Shown piece after piece: positions 25,140-32,979 of a DNA stretch of 64,000 nucleotides. Both the position numbers and the translations under genes were made by a program. The notes beneath the pieces are model-generated. The model searched no databases and was not told the DNA's origin. It saw only the letters and a program-made list of their open reading frames with translations. Source of the stretch: JAENVU01 sp038250905 (GTDB lineage: Bacteria; Actinomycetota; Acidimicrobiia; IMCC26256; JAENVU01); assembly GCA_038250905.1 (NCBI GenBank), contig JBBSBV010000025.1, forward strand, positions 1 through 64,000. Reading direction: 5' to 3'. Numbering within the stretch: the first letter of the stretch is position 1; the number at the start of each line of letters is the position of its first letter.

Positions 25140-26345
25140 ATGAGCAAGTTCGTCGAGAAGTCGACCGTCATCAGCGGCGTCGGCCAGTCCGCCATCGGTC
25201 GCCGCCTGTTCCGCGATCCGCTGGAACTCACCCTCGACGCGTGCCTCGCCGCGATCGCCGACGCCGGCCTCACCACCAAGGACATCGACGGTGTGGCCAC
25301 CTATCCGGGTCCGATGAGCGTGCCGCCCGGATTCAGCGGTGCGGGTGTCGTCGACGTGCAGGACGCGTTGCGGCTCGAACTCGGCTGGTGGTCGGGTGGC
25401 ATCGAAGCGCCGGGCCAACTCGGTTCGGTCATCAACGCGTGTCTTGCGGTTGCGTCCGGGCTCGCCAACCACGTGTTGTGTTTCCGCAGCGTGTGGGAGG
25501 GCAGCGCCCAAGGCACGAAGGGTCGTGCGTCGACCATGCCGGGTGGCGGTGGGAGCGGGAGCTTCCGGGCCAGCGGTTTCATGGAGTGGACCCTGCCGTT
25601 CGCGGCACCTTCCGCCGCGCCGTGGATCGCGCTGATGGCGCAACGGCACTTCTACGAGTTCGGCACGACCCGTGAGCAACTCGGGCAGATCCCGCTCAAC
25701 GCGCGGAAGAACGCGGCGTTGAACCCGAACGCGATCTACACCGATCCAATGACGATGGACGACTACCTCAGCGTACGGATGGTCTCGACTCCGTTGTCGC
25801 TCTACGACTGCGACGTGCCGTGCGACGGCGCGACCGCGGTGATCGTCTCGCACGCCGACACGATCCCCGACCTGCGCAAGCCACCGGTGCACGTGGAGGC
25901 GGTGGGGACCGCACTGCGCGGCCGGCCGAGTTGGGATCAGTTCGACGATCTCACCACGATGGCGTGCCGAGATGCCGCCGCGCAGCTCTGGACCCGCACC
26001 GACCTGACCCCGGCCGACGTGCAGCTCGCCGAGATGTACGACGGTTTCTCGTTCATCGCGCTGGCGTGGCTCGAGGCCATGGGCTTCTGCGGTCACGGGG
26101 AGGCGGGGCCGTTCCTCGAGGGTGGCCAGAACATCGCCCGTGACGGTGGGATCATCCCGCTCAACACCCACGGCGGCCAACTCTCCGCCGGTCGCCTCCA
26201 CGGCTACGGCTTCCTCCACGAGGCGTGCACGCAGCTGTGGGGCGAAGGTGGCGCTCGCCAGGTCCCGGGCGACCCGGAGGTCGGCGTCGCCTGTGCCGGT
26301 GGCGGTCCACTCGCCGGCGCGCTGCTGCTCACGTCCCACCGGTAG
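25140..26345 (+). CDS. SCP2/Ltp-type thiolase family protein (possible aldolase)
   Basis: A 401-residue thiolase-fold protein of the lipid-transfer (Ltp/SCP2) group. It begins KSTVISGVGQSAIGRR and has DPLELTLDACLAAI, EMYDGFSFIAL, the histidine segment NTHGGQLSAGRLHGYG and the terminal VACAGGGPLAGALLL. The nucleophilic Cys of true thiolases (CxSG) is not preserved: the corresponding region reads NACLAVASG. That, with the DUF35 partner encoded immediately upstream, suggests retro-aldol cleavage like mycobacterial Ltp2 rather than thiolysis. The product of the tandem dehydrogenase and MaoC hydratase would be its substrate. The ATG has GGAGG upstream within the preceding gene. Confidence 0.9.
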   Translation: MSKFVEKSTVISGVGQSAIGRRLFRDPLELTLDACLAAIADAGLTTKDIDGVATYPGPMSVPPGFSGAGVVDVQDALRLELGWWSGGIEAPGQLGSVINACLAVASGLANHVLCFRSVWEGSAQGTKGRASTMPGGGGSGSFRASGFMEWTLPFAAPSAAPWIALMAQRHFYEFGTTREQLGQIPLNARKNAALNPNAIYTDPMTMDDYLSVRMVSTPLSLYDCDVPCDGATAVIVSHADTIPDLRKPPVHVEAVGTALRGRPSWDQFDDLTTMACRDAAAQLWTRTDLTPADVQLAEMYDGFSFIALAWLEAMGFCGHGEAGPFLEGGQNIARDGGIIPLNTHGGQLSAGRLHGYGFLHEACTQLWGEGGARQVPGDPEVGVACAGGGPLAGALLLTSHR

Positions 26346-26367
26346 ACGCAACCGCGATCCCGAGCGC

Positions 26368-26406
26368 TTGTCGATTTGGCTGCTCCGCAACCCGGTGAGT
26401 CGACAA
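26368..26406. terminator. Inverted repeat after the thiolase gene
   Basis: TTGTCGA (26368-26374) and its complement TCGACAA (26400-26406) flank 25 bases between the thiolase stop and the next promoter. It may be a terminator or a regulator site. The loop is long, so terminator strength is doubtful. Confidence 0.3.
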
Positions 26407-26446
26407 ACCCTCGGGTGTGGGGACTGCCTCCGGTCGCGGCACTCAC

Positions 26447-26452
26447 TAACGT
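26447..26452 (+). promoter_or_regulatory. -10 element, leaderless promoter of GT39-like gene
   Basis: TAACGT followed by seven bases and the GTG at 26460. Supports that start rather than the upstream TTG at 26376. Confidence 0.5.
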
Positions 26453-26459
26453 CGCCGGG

Positions 26460-27797
26460 GTGTCGGCCCCAACTTCCCGTCGGTTTCGGACGGCGCTGCT
26501 CGTCATCCTGATCGTCGCGGCGGGCGTGCGCACCACCTTCATCATGGCGGTGGCCCGGCACGACCACCGTTTCTACGACGCCGGGTACTACGAACTCCAG
26601 GCCCGCCAGATCGGCAAGGGCCACGGCTACAACGATCCGTTCCTGTTCCTGCCGGGTGCATCCCAGCGATCGACCCCCGCCGCCGACCATCCGCCGCTGA
26701 CGGTCTTCTCGATCCTCCCGATCATCACCGCGGGTGACCGGATCGGCTTCGCCGAATCGACCACGCAGCTCATCGTCCGGTTCGAGATGCTCCTGATCGG
26801 TCTCTGCGGCATCGTGCTCATGGCGCTGCTCGCCCGCCGACTCGCCGGCGACACCGCCGGGCTGATCGCCGCGGGCATCGCCGCGTTGTACCCGTACCTG
26901 TTCGTGAACGACGGCCTCATCATGAGCGAGTCGCTCGCGGTGCTCGCGGTGTTGGGGGCTCTGCTGCTGCTGGTGCGCCTCATCGACTCGCCGCGTCCCC
27001 GAACCGCGCTGTTCCTCGGACTCGTCTGTGGCGCGGCCGCGCTCGCCCGCGCCGAACTGATCCTGCTGGCGCCGCTCCTCGGCATCCCGCTGTTGTGGAC
27101 CTTCCGCGCCCGGGCGTGGCGGGAGCGATGGACGGTGCTCGGCGCGATCGCCGCCGGGGCGGTGATCGTGGTGGGACCCTGGGTCGCGTTCAACCTGAGT
27201 CGGTTCGAAGAGCCGACTGCGATCTCGACCAATGACGGCATTGCGATTCTCGGGTCCACCTGCGATTCGGTGTTCTTCGGCAGCGCGATCGGACTCACCA
27301 ACCTGCACACGTGCATCCCGAAGCACGCGCCACGCGGTGACCAGTCGGTGGTATCGAAGATCTACCGGCAGCGCGCGATCGACTACATCAACGCCGGGCA
27401 CCGCGGGCAGTTCGTGAAGGTGGTGCTGGCCCGTATCGGGCGGGACTGGAGCGTGTTCCGGCCCGGCGACATGGCGTTCATCAACGAGAGCGAGGGCCGC
27501 CCGCGCTGGCTCACCAACCTCGGCCTGTGGTGGTACTACCCACTCGCAGCGCTGGCGATCGCCGGTGCGGTCATCCTCCGCCGCCGGCGCACCCGGGAGT
27601 GGTTCCTCGCGGTCCCGCCGGTGATCGTGTCCGTCGGGGCGGTGCTCTCGTACGGCCAGACCCGCTTCCGGGTGCCGGCCGAGCCCGTGATCGTGATCCT
27701 CGCGGCGGTGACGATCTCCGCCATCGAGGCTACAACACGATGGCGGCGAGCTCCTCGAGATGGTCGGCCGTCGAACCCCCGAACAACGACAGCGTGA
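26460..27797 (+). CDS. Glycosyltransferase family 39-type (GT-C) membrane protein
   Basis: A 445-residue polytopic membrane protein of the GT-C/ArnT-like class that transfers sugar from a polyprenyl-phosphate donor on the outer face of the membrane. The first loop carries the acidic motif DHRFYDAGYYE, followed by TPAADHPPLTVF, both typical of GT39-like proteins. About ten hydrophobic segments follow (for example MLLIGLCGIVLMALLARRL). Its last ~22 codons overlap the 3' end of the convergent acyl-CoA dehydrogenase by 68 bases; the basic, non-conserved end (RWRRAPRDGRPSNPRTTTA) suggests the original stop was lost. It sits alone inside the acyl-CoA operon region, apart from the envelope cluster at 43280. 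Confidence 0.85.
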   Translation: MSAPTSRRFRTALLVILIVAAGVRTTFIMAVARHDHRFYDAGYYELQARQIGKGHGYNDPFLFLPGASQRSTPAADHPPLTVFSILPIITAGDRIGFAESTTQLIVRFEMLLIGLCGIVLMALLARRLAGDTAGLIAAGIAALYPYLFVNDGLIMSESLAVLAVLGALLLLVRLIDSPRPRTALFLGLVCGAAALARAELILLAPLLGIPLLWTFRARAWRERWTVLGAIAAGAVIVVGPWVAFNLSRFEEPTAISTNDGIAILGSTCDSVFFGSAIGLTNLHTCIPKHAPRGDQSVVSKIYRQRAIDYINAGHRGQFVKVVLARIGRDWSVFRPGDMAFINESEGRPRWLTNLGLWWYYPLAALAIAGAVILRRRRTREWFLAVPPVIVSVGAVLSYGQTRFRVPAEPVIVILAAVTISAIEATTRWRRAPRDGRPSNPRTTTA

Positions 27798-28791
27798 GCA
27801 ACCGCTTGTAATAGAGGTGGATGTCGTGCTCCCAGGTGAAGCCGATACCGCCGAAGATCTGGATCGCATTCGCCGCCACCCGGTAGAAGTCGTCGGCGGC
27901 GAACGCGCGGGCCATGGTCGCGGCGCGGTGCCGCTCGACCGGATCGGCGGCGTCGCAGGCCCACGCCGCGTAGTAGCCGACGGCGCGACCGAGTTCGATC
28001 GACCGGAGCATGTCGGCGCACAGGTGTTGGATGGCCTGGAACGACCCGATCGGCTTGCCGAACTGCTCGCGTTCCTTCGCGTATTCGATCGCGAGTTCGA
28101 GCGACCGCTCGGCGGCACCGATGCCGTCGAGCACCATCGCGATGCCGAGCGCGTCACGAGCGGCATCGATCGCCGCGCCGTCCTCGGCCAGCACCGTCCC
28201 GGCGGCGTCGGTGAAGGCGATCTCGGCGAACTTGCGGGAGCCGTCGATGGTGTCCGTCGGGGTCACGATGACACCGGGGTCCTTGGTCTCCACCGCAACG
28301 AGCACCCGACCCGCCGCCACGACGATCACGTCGGCGGCACACCCGTCGAGCACCTGCACCTTGTGGCCGGTCACGGCACCCCGCGCGTCGGCGGTCGTGG
28401 ACCCTCCGCGTCCGTCGGTGAAGGCCACCGTCCCGATGGTCGAACCGTCGGCGATCCCGGGGAGCCAGCGTTGGCAGACCGCCTCGTGCGCCGCTTCCTG
28501 GAGCGCGACCACCGTGGCGACGGCCGAGGCCGGGATCGGGCCGGGGTAGACGCCGCGACCCAACTCGCCGAGGGGGAGGGCGAGGTCGACGAGGCCCATG
28601 CCCGCCCCGCCGAACCGCTCTGCGACGAGCATCGCGGTGAGTCCGATGTCGGCCAGGCCACGCCAGACGTCATCGACGGCGGCGGTGGCGTCGTACATCG
28701 ATCGCACGTAGCTGATCGGTGCTCGCTCCGCGAGGTAGCGCCGGACGCTCGTCGCGAGGAGTTGCTGATCTTCCGTGAACTCGAAATCCAT
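27730..28791 (-). CDS. Acyl-CoA dehydrogenase, small-subunit type
   Basis: A 353-residue acyl-CoA dehydrogenase. It begins MDFEFTEDQQLLATSVRRYL and has FGGAGMGLVDLALPLGELGRG, the flavin-site region EREQFGKPIGSFQAIQHLCADM, and QIFGGIGFTWEHDIHLYYKRLL near the end. Like mycobacterial FadE28-type subunits it is short and lacks the SEPxAGSD segment, so it probably forms an alpha2-beta2 enzyme with a large subunit, most likely the product of the divergent gene at 28861. It shares its promoter region and operator with that gene. The 3' end overlaps the convergent GT39 gene by 68 bases. Confidence 0.9.
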   Translation of the reverse strand: MDFEFTEDQQLLATSVRRYLAERAPISYVRSMYDATAAVDDVWRGLADIGLTAMLVAERFGGAGMGLVDLALPLGELGRGVYPGPIPASAVATVVALQEAAHEAVCQRWLPGIADGSTIGTVAFTDGRGGSTTADARGAVTGHKVQVLDGCAADVIVVAAGRVLVAVETKDPGVIVTPTDTIDGSRKFAEIAFTDAAGTVLAEDGAAIDAARDALGIAMVLDGIGAAERSLELAIEYAKEREQFGKPIGSFQAIQHLCADMLRSIELGRAVGYYAAWACDAADPVERHRAATMARAFAADDFYRVAANAIQIFGGIGFTWEHDIHLYYKRLLTLSLFGGSTADHLEELAAIVL

Positions 28792-28814
28792 CGACCCGAC
28801 CTGACCGCGGAACC

Positions 28815-28828
28815 TGACGTGGGTGTCA
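28815..28828. promoter_or_regulatory. Palindromic operator candidate TGAC-N6-GTCA (site 6)
   Basis: TGACGTGGGTGTCA flanked by C and GC, in the 69-base divergent spacer between the small and large acyl-CoA dehydrogenase genes. One site could control both. Confidence 0.6.
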
Positions 28829-28847
28829 GCTCGGCGACGCTAGCGGG

Positions 28848-28853
28848 TACGTT
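28848..28853 (+). promoter_or_regulatory. -10 element, leaderless promoter of large acyl-CoA dehydrogenase
   Basis: TACGTT followed by seven bases and the GTG at 28861. An alternative GACGCT (28836-28841) would give a 19-base leader. Confidence 0.45.
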
Positions 28854-28860
28854 TCCGGGC

Positions 28861-30054
28861 GTGCGACTGCAGTACGGAGCGAGCGAAGAAGCATTCCGGG
28901 CCGATCTGGTGCGCTGGATGGAGGCCAACGTCCCGCCTCCGGAGATGCTGCGCCGGCCGAAGCTCTCGAGCGCTGACCTCCAACCGTGGGCCCGCGACTG
29001 GCAGCGCAAGCTCTTCGATGCCGGCTGGCTCGTCCCCGGCTGGCCGCCCGAACTCGGTGGCCGGAACGCATCGGCGGTCGAGCAGATGATCTACTTCGAG
29101 GAGATGTCGCGCCGGGAGATCCCGCGCAGTCTGAACCCGCAGGGACTCGGGATCATCGCCCCCTCGATCCGCGACTACGGCACCGACGAGCAACGGGAGA
29201 AGTTCCTCCTCCCCACGCTGCGCGCCGAGATCGCGTGGTGTCTCGGGATGAGCGAACCGAGTGCGGGCAGTGACCTCGCGAGCCTGCGGACGCGGGCGGT
29301 GCTCGACGGTGACGAGTTCGTCGTGAACGGCCAGAAGGTCTGGACCTCCGGCGCCCACCATTCGGACTGGTGCCTGTGTTTCGTCCGGACCAACCCCGAC
29401 GTGCCGAAGCACAAGGGCATCACGGCGTTGATCATCGACATGACGACGCCGGGGGTGGAATCGCGCCCGTTCCCCGAACTGACCGAACCCGACTTCATGG
29501 ACTTCAACGAGGTCTTCTTCACCGACGCACGGGTGCCGAAGGCCAACCTGCTCGGAGAGATCGACGGCGGCTGGCCGATCACCCAGGGTTCGCTCGCCCA
29601 CGAACGGGCGATGCTCTGGATCGACTACGCGTTCAGCATGGAGCGTGCGACCCGCGCGCTGATCGCGTTGGGGCACGAGCCCGATGGCCGCGGTGGTCGT
29701 ATCGGGGACGATCCGGTGTTCCGCGACCAGGTCGCCACGATCGCAGTCGACACGCAGGCGCTGCTGTGCATGGGCTACCGGGGTTTCTCGAAGTTCATGG
29801 CCGGCAAGTCGGCACCGGAACACTCGCTGCTGAAGTTGTTCGGGAGCGAGGGCGTGCAGCGCGCGCTCGCGGTCGGCGCCAATGCCCTCGGGGCGCCGGG
29901 TCTCGACCGCAACCGTCTGGGTCCGCAGATGTGGCGGGAAGGCGCGTGGCTCACCCAATGGATGCGTTCGTTCGGCGGCACCATCCCCGGCGGGACGAGC
30001 GAGATCCAGCGCAACATCATCGCCGAGCGCGTGCTCGGACTCCCACGGCGATAG
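28861..30054 (+). CDS. Acyl-CoA dehydrogenase, large-subunit type
   Basis: A 397-residue acyl-CoA dehydrogenase of the FadE26/FadE29 type. It has MSEPSAGSDLASL, VNGQKVWTSGAHHSDW and the terminal GGTIPGGTSEIQRNIIAERVLGLP. As in the tandem protein, glycine replaces the usual YEGT glutamate; Glu248 in SLAHERAML is the likely catalytic base, matching the position known for steroid-CoA dehydrogenases of actinobacteria. It probably pairs with the divergent small subunit. GTG at 28861 is chosen because homology and a leaderless -10 box agree; a longer upstream frame is a shadow. The cysteine-rich gene at 30064 follows after nine bases. Confidence 0.93.
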   Translation: MRLQYGASEEAFRADLVRWMEANVPPPEMLRRPKLSSADLQPWARDWQRKLFDAGWLVPGWPPELGGRNASAVEQMIYFEEMSRREIPRSLNPQGLGIIAPSIRDYGTDEQREKFLLPTLRAEIAWCLGMSEPSAGSDLASLRTRAVLDGDEFVVNGQKVWTSGAHHSDWCLCFVRTNPDVPKHKGITALIIDMTTPGVESRPFPELTEPDFMDFNEVFFTDARVPKANLLGEIDGGWPITQGSLAHERAMLWIDYAFSMERATRALIALGHEPDGRGGRIGDDPVFRDQVATIAVDTQALLCMGYRGFSKFMAGKSAPEHSLLKLFGSEGVQRALAVGANALGAPGLDRNRLGPQMWREGAWLTQWMRSFGGTIPGGTSEIQRNIIAERVLGLPRR

Positions 30055-30063
30055 CGAGGTCCC

Positions 30064-30753
30064 ATGGCCGACCGGGTGTTGAGCGACGCCGAGATCGCGA
30101 AGATGCAGACACCGCTCTGGGAGCAGGCGAAGGTCGCCGTCGACGCCGGTGACGCTGACGCGGCCAAGGCGCTCATCGACCGAGCGGTGGCCCAGTGGGC
30201 GAGCCTCAAGGACTACTCGATCAACTGGATCACCACGCTGCTCACCTTCATCGCCGAGGAGATGGGCGAGGACGCGGTCGAGCGCGCGCTCCGCAAGACC
30301 GGCGACGAGTTCGTGAGGCCGCGACGGGATACCGGGACCGCGTGGGCCGATGTCCCGGCCGCGCAGCGGGCCAAGGTGATCGCCCGCTCGATGGTGGCCA
30401 ACATGGGTGCGGTGGTGGTCGATGAGGACGACGAGAAGATCGTGCTCTCGTTCCGCTGTGGCAGTGGCGGCAAGTTGATCGACGACGGTCGGTACGAAGG
30501 CGAACACCCGTACGCGATGCTGCGCGAACCCGGTGGTCGCACGTTCGGTCGCGACGAGTTGTGGGTCTACTGCGCGCACTGCTCGGTGAACAACGAGATC
30601 CAACCCGTGGAGTGGGGCGAGGCACCGACGAGCATCGAGTTCCCACCGGAGCGGCCGGGCGAACCCTGCGTGCACCACATCTACAAGGACACCGCGGCGA
30701 TCCCGGAGTCGGCCTATCAACGCATCGGGACCGAGCCTCCCGCGGACGCCTAG
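30064..30753 (+). CDS. Cysteine/histidine-rich protein of unknown function
   Basis: A 229-residue soluble protein that I cannot assign. The first ~130 residues are helical (LSDAEIAKMQTPLWEQAKVAVDAGDADAAKALIDRAV; FIAEEMGEDAVERALRKTGDEFV). The C-terminal half holds a conserved-looking Cys/His set: Cys132 (FRCGSGG), Cys170-x-His172-Cys173 (YCAHCSVN) and Cys202-x-His204-His205 (EPCVHHIYKD). The pattern suggests one zinc or iron-sulfur site made from three segments. It is downstream of the large acyl-CoA dehydrogenase with nine bases between, so probably cotranscribed. The stop overlaps the stop region of the convergent epimerase gene. Confidence 0.75.
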   Translation: MADRVLSDAEIAKMQTPLWEQAKVAVDAGDADAAKALIDRAVAQWASLKDYSINWITTLLTFIAEEMGEDAVERALRKTGDEFVRPRRDTGTAWADVPAAQRAKVIARSMVANMGAVVVDEDDEKIVLSFRCGSGGKLIDDGRYEGEHPYAMLREPGGRTFGRDELWVYCAHCSVNNEIQPVEWGEAPTSIEFPPERPGEPCVHHIYKDTAAIPESAYQRIGTEPPADA

Positions 30754-31625
30754 CCGACCGGCGTCACCAGGGCGCGTAGGCCGTCGTCGAGGCGGATCTT
30801 CGGGGTCCAGCCGGGCGGGGGTTCGGCAGTCATCCACGGGCGGAGCATCTCGCGGGGCCGGGCGTCGCGCGCACCCCACTCGACGTTCAGTGCGAGACCG
30901 GTGGCCCGTTGGAACCGGTCGACGAGTTCGCGCAGGGTGATCGCACCGTCGCCACGCGCGCCGTAGACCGCACCGGCGGGTGCGACCGCGGTCGCGAGGA
31001 GCGCGCTCACCGCGTCGTCGACGTGGACGAGGTCGATCAGCTGGGTGCCGTCGGTCATGGGGACGACCGTGCCGTCGCGTCCGGCGCGCAGGAGGAACGG
31101 GATCAGCTTGGCGCGCGGGTCGTCGGGGCCGTAGGTGTCCATCAGTTCGAGGGTGTGCACCGCGAGACCCTGCACCTCGGCGTAGTACACGAGCACGTCG
31201 GCGAAGGCCTGCTTGGTGGCGGCATAGAGGGAGACCGGGCTGTACGCCGCGGCGTCGTAGTGCTGCCAGACGGTCCCGGTATTGACGAAGCGTGCCCCGT
31301 CGACGCGGCTCGTCGCTTCGGCCAGCGCCGTGCCGAACTCGATGTTGGCGGCAACCATCGGCGCGATGTCGGCCGGCTGGTGCACACCGCGGAACGCGGT
31401 CGCGAGGTGGAAGCACACCTGCGGTCGGAGCCCGCTCACGAGATCGATCACGCCGTCGGCTCCGTCGGGGATCACGTGCTGGCGCACGGCCGAGGGCAAC
31501 GCCGGGCTCGGCACCCGCACGAGCGCGTCGACCTCCCGACCCTCGGCGACCAACCGCCGCACGAGCGCGGTGCCGACGAATCCAGTGGACCCGGTGACGA
31601 GGGCGCGGGCGGCCGGATCGGACAT
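30750..31625 (-). CDS. NAD-dependent epimerase/dehydratase (extended SDR)
   Basis: A 291-residue extended SDR. The Rossmann motif is TGSTGFVG near residue 10, with the LATAFRG and NTGTVWQHY segments before the catalytic YAATK (Tyr-xxx-Lys), and DLVHVDDAVSALL near the end. It resembles nucleotide-sugar epimerases/dehydratases or reductases, but the substrate cannot be assigned. A TACCCT -10 box seven bases before the ATG (31633-31638, minus strand) lies inside the 3' end of the upstream aminotransferase gene. Longer upstream reading is a shadow of that gene. Confidence 0.88.
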   Translation of the reverse strand: MSDPAARALVTGSTGFVGTALVRRLVAEGREVDALVRVPSPALPSAVRQHVIPDGADGVIDLVSGLRPQVCFHLATAFRGVHQPADIAPMVAANIEFGTALAEATSRVDGARFVNTGTVWQHYDAAAYSPVSLYAATKQAFADVLVYYAEVQGLAVHTLELMDTYGPDDPRAKLIPFLLRAGRDGTVVPMTDGTQLIDLVHVDDAVSALLATAVAPAGAVYGARGDGAITLRELVDRFQRATGLALNVEWGARDARPREMLRPWMTAEPPPGWTPKIRLDDGLRALVTPVG

Positions 31626-31630
31626 GGTCG

Positions 31631-32878
31631 TCAGGGTAGGCGAGGCCCCGGCGATGCTCGGTGCTCCCGGTCCGAGTCCGGGGCGCACTCGAAGACGGTC
31701 CGGAGCCGGGCGGCGGCGATCCGCAGGTCGGGCGGTGTCAACGTCGCAAAACTGAGGCGGACCCGATGGGTGCCGTCCGTGTCGACGGTGAAGGCATCGC
31801 CGGGCACGTACGCGACGCCGGCCGCGATCGCAGCCGCGAACACCGAGCGGGGGTCGACGGCCGTGCGGCCCCAGAGGAACATCCCACCGCCGGGCATCGG
31901 CGCGTCGACCACACCGCCGAGGGCGTCGTGCAGCGCGTGGGCTCGAGTGCGGTACCGCGCGCGCGTCTCGGGGAGATGCGTCTGCAGGAACGTGTCGTCG
32001 GCGAGGAGGTCGGCGACGACGAGTTGCGGGAGCGTTGCGGTGTGGAGATCGACGGTCTGCTTCGCCGTCACCAGCGGGCGCACCAGCGCGCGGGGCGCTC
32101 GGAGCCAGCCCACTCGCAGCCCCGGGGCGACGACCTTCGACGCCGATCCGAGGGTCACGGTGTGGTCGGGTGCGGCGAGGGCGATGGATGGCGGCGGCGA
32201 ATCGGTGAACCCCAGTGCGTGATACGGGTCGTCCTCGACGATCGCGAAGCCGTAGCGAGAGGCAAGGTCCGCGAGGTGCGCGCGACGGGCAGGGGAGAGC
32301 GATGCGCCGCTCGGGTTCGAGAAGTTCGGCACGCAGTAGACGAGCTTGGGGCACCATCCGGCGCGAAGGCGCCTGGCGAGGTGGTCGGTGTCGAGGCCCT
32401 CGGCGTCGATGGGGATGCCGACGATTTCGGCACCGTGGGCCGCGAACACCTGCCGCGCGCCGAGGTAGACGGGATCCTCGACCGCCACGGTGTCACCCGG
32501 GTCGAGCAGGACCCGGCTGACGAGATCGAGGCCCTGCTGCGAACCGGTGGTGACGATCACCTCCTCGAACGCCCCGAGCGCGGGTGCGATTGGCGTGCCC
32601 GCGGCGACGAGCGCCCGGAGTTCGGCCAGTCCCTCGGTGGGTCCGTACTGGAGCGCGAGTGGTCCGTACCGACCGCCGACGGACAACGCCCGATCGGTCG
32701 CAGCCCGAATGTGATCGGTCGGAATCGCCTCGGGGGCCGGGAGTCCGCCGGCCAGTGAGAACACGCCCGGGGCCTCGGTGAGGTGGAGCAGGTCCCGGAT
32801 CTCCGAGGACTCCAGGCCGGCGGTCCGGCGGGCCGGTTCCGGGAATCTTGCGGCCATGGTCGAGCGCGTTGCAGGCAT
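31631..32878 (-). CDS. PLP-dependent aminotransferase, class I/II (MocR-like AT domain without HTH)
   Basis: A 415-residue fold-type I aminotransferase. Lys248 in LGSASKVVAPGLRVGW is the Schiff-base lysine. Also visible are GGLPAPEAIP, QYGPTEGLAELRALVA, the TGSQQGLDLV loop, PNFSNPSG and DDPYHALGF. It belongs to the 2-aminoadipate/valine-pyruvate-type group (LysN/AvtA-like), and the same fold is used in MocR regulators, but no DNA-binding domain is attached. Start at 32878 follows an AAT-rich -10-like box; an internal Met at codon 8 is possible. Its stop is five bases before the epimerase start, so the two may be partly cotranscribed. Divergent from the XRE regulator. Confidence 0.9.
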   Translation of the reverse strand: MPATRSTMAARFPEPARRTAGLESSEIRDLLHLTEAPGVFSLAGGLPAPEAIPTDHIRAATDRALSVGGRYGPLALQYGPTEGLAELRALVAAGTPIAPALGAFEEVIVTTGSQQGLDLVSRVLLDPGDTVAVEDPVYLGARQVFAAHGAEIVGIPIDAEGLDTDHLARRLRAGWCPKLVYCVPNFSNPSGASLSPARRAHLADLASRYGFAIVEDDPYHALGFTDSPPPSIALAAPDHTVTLGSASKVVAPGLRVGWLRAPRALVRPLVTAKQTVDLHTATLPQLVVADLLADDTFLQTHLPETRARYRTRAHALHDALGGVVDAPMPGGGMFLWGRTAVDPRSVFAAAIAAGVAYVPGDAFTVDTDGTHRVRLSFATLTPPDLRIAAARLRTVFECAPDSDREHRASPGPRLP

Positions 32879-32967
32879 CGGGGCATTGGACCGCGGAACC
32901 GGCGGGCGGGGAAGGGCGTGGCGAGCGGGGGACCGACAACACCACCTTGGGGTCGCGTGCGGCGTTG

Positions 32968-32973
32968 CACAAT
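32968..32973 (+). promoter_or_regulatory. -10-like element, leaderless promoter of XRE regulator
   Basis: CACAAT followed by six bases and the GTG at 32980. Confidence 0.4.
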
Positions 32974-32979
32974 GGGCCC

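Noticed and set aside
25026..28166. 1046-codon open frame on the minus strand
   Set aside because: It is antisense to the DUF35, thiolase and GT39 genes, is rich in Arg/His/Asp/Glu and has no domain; a product of high G+C third positions.
28840..31416. 858-codon minus-strand frame
   Set aside because: Antisense to the large acyl-CoA dehydrogenase and the Cys-rich gene; Arg/His-rich, no homology.
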